Assembly: GCF_003752505.1 (NCBI RefSeq)
Contig: NZ_RKHO01000001.1
Coordinates: 2,356,001-2,420,000, forward strand
Source of the DNA: Nocardioides aurantiacus
Lineage (GTDB): Bacteria > Actinomycetota > Actinomycetes > Propionibacteriales > Nocardioidaceae
Length of the DNA stretch: 64,000 nt
Direction of reading: 5' to 3'
Part shown: positions 46,222 through 54,012 of the stretch, piece after piece
Layout: each line of letters opens with the position of its first letter
Position numbering within the stretch: position 1 is the first letter of the stretch
Notes under the pieces: model-generated
The model's database searches: none
What the model was told of the DNA's origin: nothing
The model's input: the letters and a program-made list of their open reading frames with translations, nothing else
Made by a program: the position numbers and the translations under genes

Positions 46222-47072
46222 GCACCTCCCCCACCACCACGGACGACCCCGAGCTGCCGGTGCGGCTCGAGGGCGGGGCGGTCGCCATCGGCGGCCGCCC
46301 GGTCCTGCGTCACATCGACCTCACCGTCCGCACCGGCGACTTCGTCGCCCTGATGGGCGCCAACGGCTCGGGCAAGTCGACCCTCGTGCGCGCCCTGACC
46401 GGGCTGCTGCCGCTCACCACCGGGCGGCTGCGGGTCTTCGGCCACGCCCCCGAGGAGCTGGCCGACCGGCAGCGCATCGGCTTCGTCCCCCAGCGCAGCG
46501 GCGCCGGGAGCGGCGTACCCGCCTCGGTGTGGGAGGTCGTCGCCGCCGGGCGGCTCACCCACCGGCGGCTGCTGCGCCCGCTCTCCCGCGCCGACCGCGA
46601 CGCCATCCACGACGCCCTCGAGGTCGTCGGCCTGGCGGACCGGGCGCGCGAGAGCATCTCGCAGCTCTCCGGCGGCCAGCAGCAGCGCGTCCTCATCGCG
46701 CGGGCGCTGGCCGGGCAGCCCGACCTGTTCTTCCTCGACGAGCCGACCGCGGGGGTCGACCTGCCCAACCAGGTCGCGCTCGCCGCGGCGCTGGGCCGGC
46801 TGAAGGACCGCGGCGCCACCATCGTGCTGGTCGCCCACGAGCTCGGCCCGCTGGCGCCGCTGGTGACGCGGGCCGTGGTGATGCGCGACGGTCGGGTGGC
46901 CTACGACGGGGCGCCGCTCGGCGACCACGAGGTGCACGACGCCACCTTCGGCGAGCCGCACGCGCACCACCACCACGTCCACGCCGCCCACGAGCACCCG
47001 CCCGGCGCCCCCGGGCAGCGCGGGCGCCACGACCACGCCCCCCACGTCGCGGGCCCGCTGGAGCGTGGCTGA
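46218..47072 (+). CDS. znuC: Zinc ABC transporter ATPase
   Basis: A 284-residue ATPase. Walker A GANGSGKSTLVRALTGL, signature LSGGQQQRVLIARALAG, Walker B LFFLDEPTAGVDL and switch His VLVAHELGPLA are all present. Beyond residue ~245 the C-terminus is a histidine-rich tail (EPHAHHHHVHAAHEH, GRHDHAPH) not typical of ZnuC. GTG 46218 overlaps the znuA stop. A one-base overlap with znuB (TGATG) couples translation. Confidence 0.94.
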   Translation: MSTSPTTTDDPELPVRLEGGAVAIGGRPVLRHIDLTVRTGDFVALMGANGSGKSTLVRALTGLLPLTTGRLRVFGHAPEELADRQRIGFVPQRSGAGSGVPASVWEVVAAGRLTHRRLLRPLSRADRDAIHDALEVVGLADRARESISQLSGGQQQRVLIARALAGQPDLFFLDEPTAGVDLPNQVALAAALGRLKDRGATIVLVAHELGPLAPLVTRAVVMRDGRVAYDGAPLGDHEVHDATFGEPHAHHHHVHAAHEHPPGAPGQRGRHDHAPHVAGPLERG

Positions 47073-48067
47073 TGGACCTGTTCTCCTACGCCTTCATGCA
47101 GCGGGCGCTGATCGCCGCGCTGTTCACCGGCCTCGCCGCCCCCGCGATCGGCACCTACCTGGTGCAGCGCCGGATGGCGCTGATGGGCGACGGGATCGGC
47201 CACGTCGCGGTCACCGGCGTGGCGCTCGGCCTGCTCACCGGCACCTCGCCGACCTGGACCGCGGTCGCCGTCGCGATCCTGGGCGCCGTCGCGATCGAGC
47301 TGGTCCGCGAGCTGGGCCACACCAACGGCGACGTGGCGCTCGCCCTGCTGTTCTACGGCGGCCTCGCCGGCGGCGTGCTGATCTCGGGGCTGGGTGGCAA
47401 CAGCACGGCCCGGCTCCAGGAGTACCTCTTCGGGGCGATCACCACGATCGCAGTCGCCGACATCCTGGTCACGATGGTGCTCGCGGCCGTCGTGGTGCTG
47501 TGCGCGATCGGACTGGCCCCGCAGCTGTTCGCGATCGCCCACGACCAGGAGTTCGCCCGGGTGGCCGGGCTGCGCGTCCGCGCGTACAACCTGCTCGTCG
47601 CGGTGCTCGCGGCCGTCACTGTCACCGTCGCGATGCGCACCGTCGGGCTGCTGCTCGTGGCGGCGCTGATGGTGGTGCCGGTCGCGACGGCCCAGCAGCT
47701 GAGCCGCACCTTCCGCACCACGCTGGCCGCCGCCATGGTGCTGGGCGCCGCCGCCTCGGTCGGCGGGCTCACCGTCTCGGCCCTGCTCTCGAGCACCGCC
47801 ACCGTCGCCCCGGGACCGGCGATCGTGCTGCTCTCGCTGGCCGGGTTCGTGGCCACCTGGCCCGTGGGTGCCTGGCTGCGGCACCGGGCCCGGCTGCGGG
47901 CGCCGTTCGTGGAGCTCGACCCCGCCACGCACGAGGAGACCGACCCCCACCCGCACGACCACGGACCCGCCTGCGGGCACGTCGCCGTCGAGCACGGCGA
48001 CCACGTCGACTACGTGCACGACGGCCACCGCCACGCCGCCCACGGACGCCACTATGACGAGCACTGA
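47072..48067 (+). CDS. znuB: Zinc ABC transporter permease
   Basis: A 331-residue permease with about eight spans. Conserved parts include YAFMQRALIAALFTGLAAPAIGTYLV, RRMALMGDGIGHVAVTG and QEYLFGAITTI. The ABC-3 family coupling block is in the DQEFARVAGLRV region. From residue ~285 a histidine-rich tail (HEETDPHPHDHGPACGH, HRHAAHGRHYDEH) extends into the cytoplasm. The 14-base overlap with zur means coupled expression. Confidence 0.94.
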   Translation: MDLFSYAFMQRALIAALFTGLAAPAIGTYLVQRRMALMGDGIGHVAVTGVALGLLTGTSPTWTAVAVAILGAVAIELVRELGHTNGDVALALLFYGGLAGGVLISGLGGNSTARLQEYLFGAITTIAVADILVTMVLAAVVVLCAIGLAPQLFAIAHDQEFARVAGLRVRAYNLLVAVLAAVTVTVAMRTVGLLLVAALMVVPVATAQQLSRTFRTTLAAAMVLGAAASVGGLTVSALLSSTATVAPGPAIVLLSLAGFVATWPVGAWLRHRARLRAPFVELDPATHEETDPHPHDHGPACGHVAVEHGDHVDYVHDGHRHAAHGRHYDEH

Positions 48068-48449
48068 GTCGACGCTGGGCCGGCCGACCCGGCAGCGGCG
48101 GGCGATCATGACGGCCCTGGAGAGCGGCGCGGAGTTCCGCACCGCCCAGGAGATCCACGCCCAGCTCGACGCCGCGGGGGCGCAGGTCGGCCTCTCGACG
48201 GTCTACCGGACGCTGCAGTCGCTGGCCGACGCGGGAGAGGTCGACTCGTTGCGCACCGAGGCCGGCGAGAGCAGCTACCGCCGGTGCAGCGACTCGCACC
48301 ACCACCACCTGGTGTGCCGGTCCTGCGGCACCGCGGTCGAGATCGAGGGGCCGGCCGTGGAGCGGTGGACCCGCGCGGTCGCCGAGGAGTCGCGGTTCCG
48401 CGACGTCAGCCACACCCTGGAGATCTTCGGCACCTGCGCCGACTGCTGA
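48054..48449 (+). CDS. zur: Zinc uptake regulator (Fur family)
   Basis: A 131-residue Fur-family repressor. The winged helix reads TRQRRAIMTALESG, TAQEIHAQLDAAGAQVGLSTVYRTLQSLADAGEVD. The metal site includes SDSHHHHLVCRSCG and the C-terminal CADC, so the structural CxxC pairs are complete. Zn-bound Zur represses zinc uptake genes. ATG 48054 lies inside znuB, a 14-base overlap, so zur is made with the transporter and is probably autoregulated by the boxes at 45189-45226. Confidence 0.95.
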   Translation: MTSTESTLGRPTRQRRAIMTALESGAEFRTAQEIHAQLDAAGAQVGLSTVYRTLQSLADAGEVDSLRTEAGESSYRRCSDSHHHHLVCRSCGTAVEIEGPAVERWTRAVAEESRFRDVSHTLEIFGTCADC

Positions 48450-48470
48450 CCCGTGCTCGGTCCGCCCGCC

Positions 48471-48476
48471 TAGGGT
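48471..48476 (+). promoter_or_regulatory. -10 box for a leaderless mRNA (48484 gene)
   Basis: TAGGGT starts 13 bases before ATG 48484 without a ribosome-binding site. Confidence 0.5.
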
Positions 48477-48483
48477 CGGACGC

Positions 48484-48918
48484 ATGCGACCCCGCGCCCG
48501 GCTGCTGCTCGCTGCCGGGCTGCTGGCCGCGACCGGGTGCGGTGGCCCCGACGTCGACGACCCCGGCTACCGGCGGCAGGTCCAGGACGCCGCCGACGCG
48601 GCCCGCGCCGAGGTCGACGACCTGGCCGCGCAGGTCGGCTCGGGAGCCCGCCCGTCGCGCGACGAGCTCCTCACCTGCGAGCGGGGCGGCGAGGAGGGGC
48701 GACAGGTCGCCTACAGCGTCCGCGTCGAGGTGGGTGACGCCGCCCGGGCCGTCGCCGGGAACCCGCTGCGCGACCGCTACACCAGCCGCGGGTGGGCGGT
48801 GACCTACCGCGGCACGAGCACCGTGCTGTTCCAGAAGGCCGGCACCCAGCTGGTCCTGATCCTCGACGCCGGCACCGGCACCGCCTCGGTGGGCGGCACC
48901 GGAGGGTGCGTCACCTGA
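48484..48918 (+). CDS. Small secreted lipoprotein
   Basis: A 144-residue protein with lipobox LLAATGC (basic start RPRARLLLAAGL). The mature part contains VQDAADAARAEVDDLAAQVG and GWAVTYRGTSTVLFQKAGTQLVLILDAG, no recognised domain, with cysteines at LLTCERGG and near the C-terminus (GGCVT) that may pair. Leaderless ATG. Stands 35 bases beyond zur in the same direction, but with its own promoter-like -10. Unknown function. Confidence 0.75.
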   Translation: MRPRARLLLAAGLLAATGCGGPDVDDPGYRRQVQDAADAARAEVDDLAAQVGSGARPSRDELLTCERGGEEGRQVAYSVRVEVGDAARAVAGNPLRDRYTSRGWAVTYRGTSTVLFQKAGTQLVLILDAGTGTASVGGTGGCVT

Positions 48919-48966
48919 CGACCAGCCCGGCGCGGCGTACCCTGGACCCACCCCCTGGAGGTGGCC

Positions 48967-49149
48967 ATGGCCGAGCCCGTCGTCGCACCGTCGCCGACCG
49001 TCGCGTCGCCGAGCAAGTACGCCCGGCTCCCCGACCCGATCGCCCCCGAGGACATGGTCGCGACCCAGGACCCGGGGCCGCTGCCCTACCAGCGTGGCGA
49101 GTTCGACACCGACGTCGAGTGGCTGCTGCGCACCGTCGGCCTCGGCTGA
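48967..49149 (+). CDS. Small hypothetical protein
   Basis: A 60-residue protein. ATG 48967 is preceded by CTGGAGG with a 5-base gap. Sequence has a proline-rich start (EPVVAPSPTVASPSKYARL) then PIAPEDMVATQDPGPLPYQRGEFDTDVEWLLRTVGLG. No transmembrane segment or known domain. The clear ribosome-binding site and in-frame, high-GC third positions support it as coding. Function unknown. Confidence 0.7.
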   Translation: MAEPVVAPSPTVASPSKYARLPDPIAPEDMVATQDPGPLPYQRGEFDTDVEWLLRTVGLG

Positions 49150-49167
49150 GCCCGCTCCGCCCGAGGC

Positions 49168-49788
49168 TCAGTCCTCGACCTGCGTGACGCGGTAGCGCCG
49201 GTCCAGCTCGACGGTGACGTCGTCGTCGTTGCCGCGCTCGACCTCGACCTCGTAGGCGTGGTCCTCGTCGCGGTCGGCGTACGTCGCCTCGGTGACCCGG
49301 CCGCCGCCGACCTCGGCCAGCGCGGCCCGGGTGGCCTGGCGGCGTACGTCGCCCCGCAGCGGGGTGTCGTCGTCGACCCGCCCGGAGCCGGCCCGCGGGC
49401 CGGAGTCGTCACCGGACTCGTCGCTGGAGTCGTCGGTGGAGTCCTCGCTGGAGTCGTCGCCGGGGCTGGGGCTGGGCGTGGTCGACGGGTCCCCGCCGGC
49501 CGGTGCGAGGTCCTCGTCGAGCCCGGCCTGGTCGAGGACCTCGTAGGAGTCGTCGAGCTCGACGTCCACGTCCTGGCCCTCCTCGGTCTCCACCTCCACC
49601 TCGAAGGCGTAGCGGTCGTCCTCGTCCCCGACGCTGACGTCGGTCACGCGCCCCGACCCGACCGCGGCCAGCGCGGCGTCCTCGGCCTCGCGGCGCTCGT
49701 CGTCCGAGGGAGCGGGGTCGCCGCCGCAGCCGGTGAGGACCAGGGCGGCGAGGGCGGCGGCAGCGGTCGCGCGGAGGGTCGTCGTCAT
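49168..49788 (-). CDS. Lipoprotein with two PepSY-like domains
   Basis: A 206-residue lipoprotein with lipobox VLTGC. The mature protein has two repeat-like halves, EAEDAALAAVGSGRVTDVSVGDEDDRYAFEVEVET and ATRAALAEVGGGRVTEATYADRDEDHAYEVEVE, joined by an acidic Ser/Asp-rich linker. Both fit small PepSY domains, which bind or inhibit proteases or act in sensor systems (family knowledge). ATG 49788. Upstream lies a three-copy 11-bp repeat that could be a response-regulator site. It converges on the 48967 gene with an 18-base gap. Confidence 0.85.
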   Translation of the reverse strand: MTTTLRATAAAALAALVLTGCGGDPAPSDDERREAEDAALAAVGSGRVTDVSVGDEDDRYAFEVEVETEEGQDVDVELDDSYEVLDQAGLDEDLAPAGGDPSTTPSPSPGDDSSEDSTDDSSDESGDDSGPRAGSGRVDDDTPLRGDVRRQATRAALAEVGGGRVTEATYADRDEDHAYEVEVERGNDDDVTVELDRRYRVTQVED

Positions 49789-49810
49789 GGCGACGATGCT
49801 GGCGAGCAGC

Positions 49811-49850
49811 GGTGAGCCGTTCGTGAGGACCCGATGAGAGGGCTCTCATC
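49811..49850 (-). promoter_or_regulatory. Three 11-bp spaced CTCAYS repeats and an 18-bp palindrome
   Basis: Read towards the PepSY gene, CTCATC, CTCACG and CTCACC are 11 bases apart (plus-strand 49833-49838, 49822-49827, 49811-49816), as in OmpR/PhoP-type binding sites. GATGAGAG and CTCTCATC (49833-49850) form a palindrome overlapping the outermost repeat. They lie 23-62 bases before ATG 49788. Confidence 0.55.
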
Positions 49851-49892
49851 CACCGGGACGCCGTGCTGGTCGTCGGTCGGGCGCGGACGTGC

Positions 49893-49926
49893 GAGACGCC
49901 CCGGGCCGGTGGCCGCGGGGCGTCTC
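49893..49926. terminator. Hairpin at the core/accessory boundary
   Basis: An 11-bp perfect stem (GAGACGCCCCG with CGGGGCGTCTC) around a 12-base loop. No gene ends right beside it, so the orientation is open. It marks where the dense conserved gene order gives way to accessory DNA. Confidence 0.6.
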
Positions 49927-50317
49927 CTCGAGAGGGCTGTGGTGATGGTGGGGTGTTCGTTGATTCAAGAACGGCCAGGCCAGCGCCCCGAAACTGCTAA
50001 CGCGATCTAGGACTTGCACCCCTGCTCTGCAGAATCAGCACCCGTTGCCCCGAGGGTGAGACGGTGGTTGGCCTGCCGGCCGTCCAGTGACGGAACGTTA
50101 CTTCCTCCAAGCACATTGTTCGCGCCCGGCCATGTGAAGGTCGGAGACGTCGGGCCAACGTCGCTGTCGTGAGAAGGTCCCGACGTTCGAGAAAACCCTT
50201 CTCGCGGGGGGCACAAAGTCGGCGTCTTCCTTCTAGGCGACACACTGCGACCATCAAACACCTCTGGCGGAAACACTCGCGGCCAGATCCTCTTGAGTGT
50301 CCGGAGACGATGAAGTG
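49927..50317. other. Non-coding stretch upstream of the nuclease candidate
   Basis: 391 bases with no credible open frame on either strand; base composition is visibly less GC-rich than the genes to the left (for example CACATTGTTCG near 50113). A weak inverted repeat (GAGAAGG with CCTTCTC, near 50170-50205) is present. No tRNA, att-like repeat or integrase is recognisable. Confidence 0.6.
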
Positions 50318-51817
50318 ATGGACGCGCCGTCAGATCCCTCGTACCGCGAGGTCGCGCGACACGTGCGCAAGTTCCCGCCAGAGCCACTGCTGCGCGAGAT
50401 CGCCCGGATGGCTGCTGCCGAGACTCATCGTCGGCTCGTAGAGCGCGAAGGCATGAGAGCACCGGAGACGCCGTTCACGTTCGCCGGACTGGCTCGTACG
50501 GTGCTCGCGGAGACCCGCTCCGGGGTCTGGCCGGACGGTTCGGCCACCCAAGCGAGGAGAATACGAGCACGCGTCCGCCGCAGCGGAGTGAGCTCGGCGC
50601 AGGTTCGGGTGCTTTGCGACGAGATGATTCGTATGTGGACGCCGGCAGTTCTCGCTGCCGGCGAGAAGGACGTCAGCGTGCTGATGGCCTCGATCGCATT
50701 CGAGCAGTTCGGCGCCCAGTGGTCGTCCTTCGAGAACCTCAGCCGGGCGTACAGCCTATTCGTCGACGCGCGGGCGAAGCACCCGACTCTTCCAGCCCCA
50801 GCAGACTGGGCTGCCGAGCTGGGCGTGGACCTCGACGGGTTCATGCGCACGGGGTTTGCCTTGCACGTCGCCATGCTCCAGAACGAGGGGCAGGTCTCGC
50901 GCGAAGTGCTGAAGGGAGATAACGTCCGGCCGATCTGGGCAACCATGAGCCCGGACGACCTCTTCGCCGTCATCGACCGGCACTTCGTCAAGGACTTCGC
51001 TGACCACGGTCGCATTTGCCGTGCAGCCCAGCGGGACGGATGGGAGAAGTGGTCGTTCAACTCGCTCAGCGCGGCCCCCCTGATCAACTTCGGTGATGAC
51101 CTCGTCGGTCCGGCGCCCCATCTGGTGCTTGACAAGGTCAGTTCGACCGGGCTGTGGTACGTAGGGCAGAACGCGTGGGGGTCGACTTTCACCACAGCCT
51201 TGGGTGGCGCATTCGAGGACTACGTGGGACGCAACCTTCAACTCTTGCAACACGCGACCGCGATTCCGGAGATCACGTACAAGACCGGGGCCGGGGATGG
51301 CCAGAGTTGCGACTGGATCGTGATCACCAACGAGGTGGTGTTGCTAGTTGAGGTCAAGTGCGCCCGGCCGCTGTACGGGATCCGTCTAGGTGATCCCGAG
51401 GCGTTGAAGGACCTCAAATCCAAGGTGGAGCGCGCGGTTGGTCAGCTCGAGACCACCGCTGCGCTAGTTCGGGCCGGTCACCCCAGCTTTTCGGCTGTGC
51501 CGACGGACCGGCCGCTCCTAGGTTTGGTCGTAACCCTGGAGCCGTACTACCTGCGCGAGACGTTCCGCGACGAGATGCTCAACAGCGATGTATTGCCGGT
51601 CTCAATAGCGTGGTCGCACGAGTTAGAGAACGCCTGTGCGCAGTTGAGCTCGGAGGCGGACATCGGTGCGCAACTTCTTGAGAGCCTTACGCCTACGAAG
51701 AACCCGCTCGTCGCGACCGGCTCCCTGGGCAACATTGCATACAAAGGTCTAGGAAAGCGAAATCCCATCGTTGACAGCAGCTGGAATGCGTGGGCGACCT
51801 GGCCAGGTATCACGTAG
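50318..51817 (+). CDS. Putative PD-(D/E)XK nuclease-like protein
   Basis: A 499-residue protein. ATG 50318 (MDAPSDPSYREVARHV) was chosen because the same start recurs at 53864; a GTG at 50297 is possible. No membrane segments. Residues ~320-360 contain CDWIVITNEVVLLVEVKCAR, in which the Asp and the later E-x-K (EVK) after a short hydrophobic strand fit the PD-(D/E)XK nuclease core. The preceding GGAFEDYVGRNLQLLQ could supply the helix with the early acidic residue. Codon use is more mixed than in core genes. Its family is unrecognised; a DNA-restricting or repair enzyme is inference. Confidence 0.65.
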   Translation: MDAPSDPSYREVARHVRKFPPEPLLREIARMAAAETHRRLVEREGMRAPETPFTFAGLARTVLAETRSGVWPDGSATQARRIRARVRRSGVSSAQVRVLCDEMIRMWTPAVLAAGEKDVSVLMASIAFEQFGAQWSSFENLSRAYSLFVDARAKHPTLPAPADWAAELGVDLDGFMRTGFALHVAMLQNEGQVSREVLKGDNVRPIWATMSPDDLFAVIDRHFVKDFADHGRICRAAQRDGWEKWSFNSLSAAPLINFGDDLVGPAPHLVLDKVSSTGLWYVGQNAWGSTFTTALGGAFEDYVGRNLQLLQHATAIPEITYKTGAGDGQSCDWIVITNEVVLLVEVKCARPLYGIRLGDPEALKDLKSKVERAVGQLETTAALVRAGHPSFSAVPTDRPLLGLVVTLEPYYLRETFRDEMLNSDVLPVSIAWSHELENACAQLSSEADIGAQLLESLTPTKNPLVATGSLGNIAYKGLGKRNPIVDSSWNAWATWPGIT

Positions 51818-51894
51818 GCCAAGCCTGTCGTAGCGCTGGGCCCGGTTGCAGTACGAATGACCGGTAACGTGCCGGGTCGCGCTGACCGGATCCT

Positions 51895-52044
51895 GTGGAA
51901 CAAGGCGCGTCCACGACGGATCTGAACACCACGCCGTCCAACGTCTCGGAGATGTCGCCCGTGGACATTCTGGTCGCAGAGCCCTTGGTGGGCGCTCCTA
52001 CCCATGCAGGACACAGGCGCGGCCCGACGAAGAAGGCCAAGTAA
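51895..52044 (+). CDS. Possible small protein (49 residues)
   Basis: GTG 51895 to TAA 52044 encodes EQGASTTDLNTTPSNVSEMS and VDILVAEPLVGAPTHAGHRR, ending PTKKAK. The basic tail and about 79% G/C at third positions favour coding; only a weak purine stretch (GGA) precedes the GTG. It is the only candidate in the 420-base gap between the 50318 and 52238 genes (51818-52237). Function unknown; could be chance. Confidence 0.35.
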   Translation: MEQGASTTDLNTTPSNVSEMSPVDILVAEPLVGAPTHAGHRRGPTKKAK

Positions 52045-52237
52045 GTGAATGCGGAACCTAGCCAAAGTGTCTTCGGCGGCGCACGACAGCAGCGTCTCGA
52101 GGTTTTACCCGGCTGGCAAATGGACTCCTGGCGGCAGCTAGACGGCCACCCTGAGACGAACCCGCGAACCGACCTTTCGCGGTTGCCCAGCCGATACCGT
52201 GGCCGAGGCTCACGCCAGATTCGACGGGGAGAAGCTG

Positions 52238-53563
52238 ATGGCCGAACCGCAAGAAGTGCCGTACTGGACGCTGTCCTCAGGCGGCGACGGGGACGACGCT
52301 CTCGTACAGCGTCTCCAAGGCACCGCCGCTGAGCTGAACCACGACCGGCTCCAGCGACTCCGAGTCGCGCTCGCCGCCATGTCGGACAACCCGCCGGTCC
52401 TGATGGAGCGGTATGCGCTCGCACTTCCCGATGTCCCCCAGGGGGGCCGGCTGGTCGCCGCCGGGTCCCCGCTGGCCAAGCAGCTCGGCGACATCATTGG
52501 CACCACCCGCCAGGTCGCGCCCGTCGAGGCCGCCGCTGGCAGCACCGAGGTGCTGTACCGGATGGTCGTACCGGAACGGCTCGCCAGCCAGCTCGCACAG
52601 GGAACTGCGAAACAGATGGTCGCCAAGGACGGCGGGGTCTACTCAGCCGTCCGTGGCGCCAAGAGCATTGTCGGGAACACCCGGTTCGTACCGGTCTCCG
52701 GTGGCGCCGGCACGGCAGGGGCCGCCGGCGCCGGCGGCGCGGCCGCCGCAGCCGGTCTCGGCTCAGCGGGCGCGGTCGGAGCGGTCGTTGCCGCAGCGCC
52801 AGTCGTCCTGCTTCTGGCCGCGACGGCCGGCAGCATCTACGCAGAGGAGCAGCGCCGCAGGACCCTGGAACGAGTCGAGGACATCCTGAACACGCTGAAG
52901 GCGGACGCGCTCGACGAGGAGCGCGACGAGCTCAACGGCGCCGTCGCAGCGATCACGAAAGCGACCGCGCTCCTCGCTGACGAAGGCCGGCTCGGGCTGT
53001 CGCTCGGGCTGGACTCCGCGGTCAACCGCATCGACACCGCCGTCTCGCGTGCCGAGCGTCGCGTCGGCGACTGGGAACGGGCGGTCGCCGGGTTCGCCGG
53101 CTCCGCGACCCCAGACGAGCTGAGGGCGGAGTTCCCGGGCCTGGGAGCCGCCGGCGGCGAGTTCGAGGCAAAGCTGCGGATGGCGAGCTTCGCGATCGCG
53201 ATGAAGCGCCGGGTCGCGATCCTGCAGGCCGCCGAGCACACGCAGGCCGACGCGAGCCTGTCGCTGTCGCGGTTCAACGACGCGCTCGCCGAGGACACCG
53301 CAGACCTCGCCCAGCTCGAGCAACGGATGGTCCACCTGCTGACCGACCTCGCGCACCTGAAGATCGAGGCACCGGCGCGACGACAGCACAAGGTCGGATA
53401 CCGGCCCGGTGAGGTACGAGAACTCCTGAGATGGACGCCGTATCTGCGCGCGTTCGCCGACCGCGAGACGCCCGCGTCGCTCGGCCGCCGCGACTTTGAG
53501 CTCTGCTTTGTCGCGAACGACAACGGATCCATCCGGGTCCTCGAACCGGTGCCAGCCGGATAG
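52238..53563 (+). CDS. Hypothetical protein with Gly/Ala-rich membrane segment and coiled coil
   Basis: A 441-residue protein of unknown family. GGGGAGAAG lies 3 bases before ATG 52238, a far better start than GTG 52199. The N-terminal ~150 residues are soluble. Then a Gly/Ala-rich run (GAGTAGAAGAGGAAAAAG) leads to a hydrophobic segment AVVAAAPVVLLLAATAGSIYA, likely one or two membrane helices. From there EEQRRRTLERVEDILNTLKA onward is long, charged and helical, with coiled-coil spacing through about residue 380. The C-terminal part has GRRDFELCFVANDNGS. The arrangement resembles a membrane-tethered coiled-coil protein. It follows the nuclease candidate in the same direction and could form a pair with it; unproven. 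Confidence 0.7.
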   Translation: MAEPQEVPYWTLSSGGDGDDALVQRLQGTAAELNHDRLQRLRVALAAMSDNPPVLMERYALALPDVPQGGRLVAAGSPLAKQLGDIIGTTRQVAPVEAAAGSTEVLYRMVVPERLASQLAQGTAKQMVAKDGGVYSAVRGAKSIVGNTRFVPVSGGAGTAGAAGAGGAAAAAGLGSAGAVGAVVAAAPVVLLLAATAGSIYAEEQRRRTLERVEDILNTLKADALDEERDELNGAVAAITKATALLADEGRLGLSLGLDSAVNRIDTAVSRAERRVGDWERAVAGFAGSATPDELRAEFPGLGAAGGEFEAKLRMASFAIAMKRRVAILQAAEHTQADASLSLSRFNDALAEDTADLAQLEQRMVHLLTDLAHLKIEAPARRQHKVGYRPGEVRELLRWTPYLRAFADRETPASLGRRDFELCFVANDNGSIRVLEPVPAG

Positions 53564-53863
53564 AGGACCACGTGGCATGGGCCGCGGACGCCGACATCCT
53601 GGCGTTCGGGTCACGTGTGCGAGGGCTTGGTGCGCGCGCCGGGCAACGTCACCCGCAAGCGGGTGCGCCGAGCACCGTTCCCACGGTCTCAGCGACGCAA
53701 CGGAGCTGCACCTGCTGCAGCTCGAGGTCGACCAGGTTTTGGCCGACGAGTTCCCTGCCGCCTTAGAGACCCACATCTCTTGGCGAGCCCCGCTCGCGGA
53801 GAACCAGTTCGGGCCGACACGCTCGTGGCCGGATCGACTTGCGCGTGCGATGACGATGGAGCC
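53564..53863 (+). pseudogene. Coding-like fragments with frame changes
   Basis: Two short pieces look protein-derived: HVAWAADADILAFGSRVRGL (from ~53570) and DATELHLLQLEVDQVLADEF... LETHISWRAPLAENQFGPTR (53694-53840) in another frame, ending close to the relic start at 53864. No single open frame joins them. They look like remains of a longer gene, but the source family is not recognised. Confidence 0.4.
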
Positions 53864-53931
53864 ATGGACGCGCCGTCAGATCCCTCGTATCGCGAGATCG
53901 CGCGGCACGTGCGCAAGTTTCCGCCAGAGCC
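53864..53931 (+). pseudogene. Truncated relic of the 50318 gene (first ~23 codons)
   Basis: From ATG 53864, 64 of 68 bases match 50318-50385; three of four changes are silent and one gives Val to Ile. The match stops abruptly after the codons for KFPPEP, and unrelated sequence with stop at 54026 follows. GGAG lies 2-3 bases before the ATG. It is the 5' end of a former paralogue, now cut off. Confidence 0.75.
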
Positions 53932-54012
53932 GACGTTGGTCCCCGGAGCGGGGGTGTCTCCCCATTTCAGGGGAGGCCGCACGCGGCCCGGGGTTCGGGG
54001 CATGGTGCTTGT

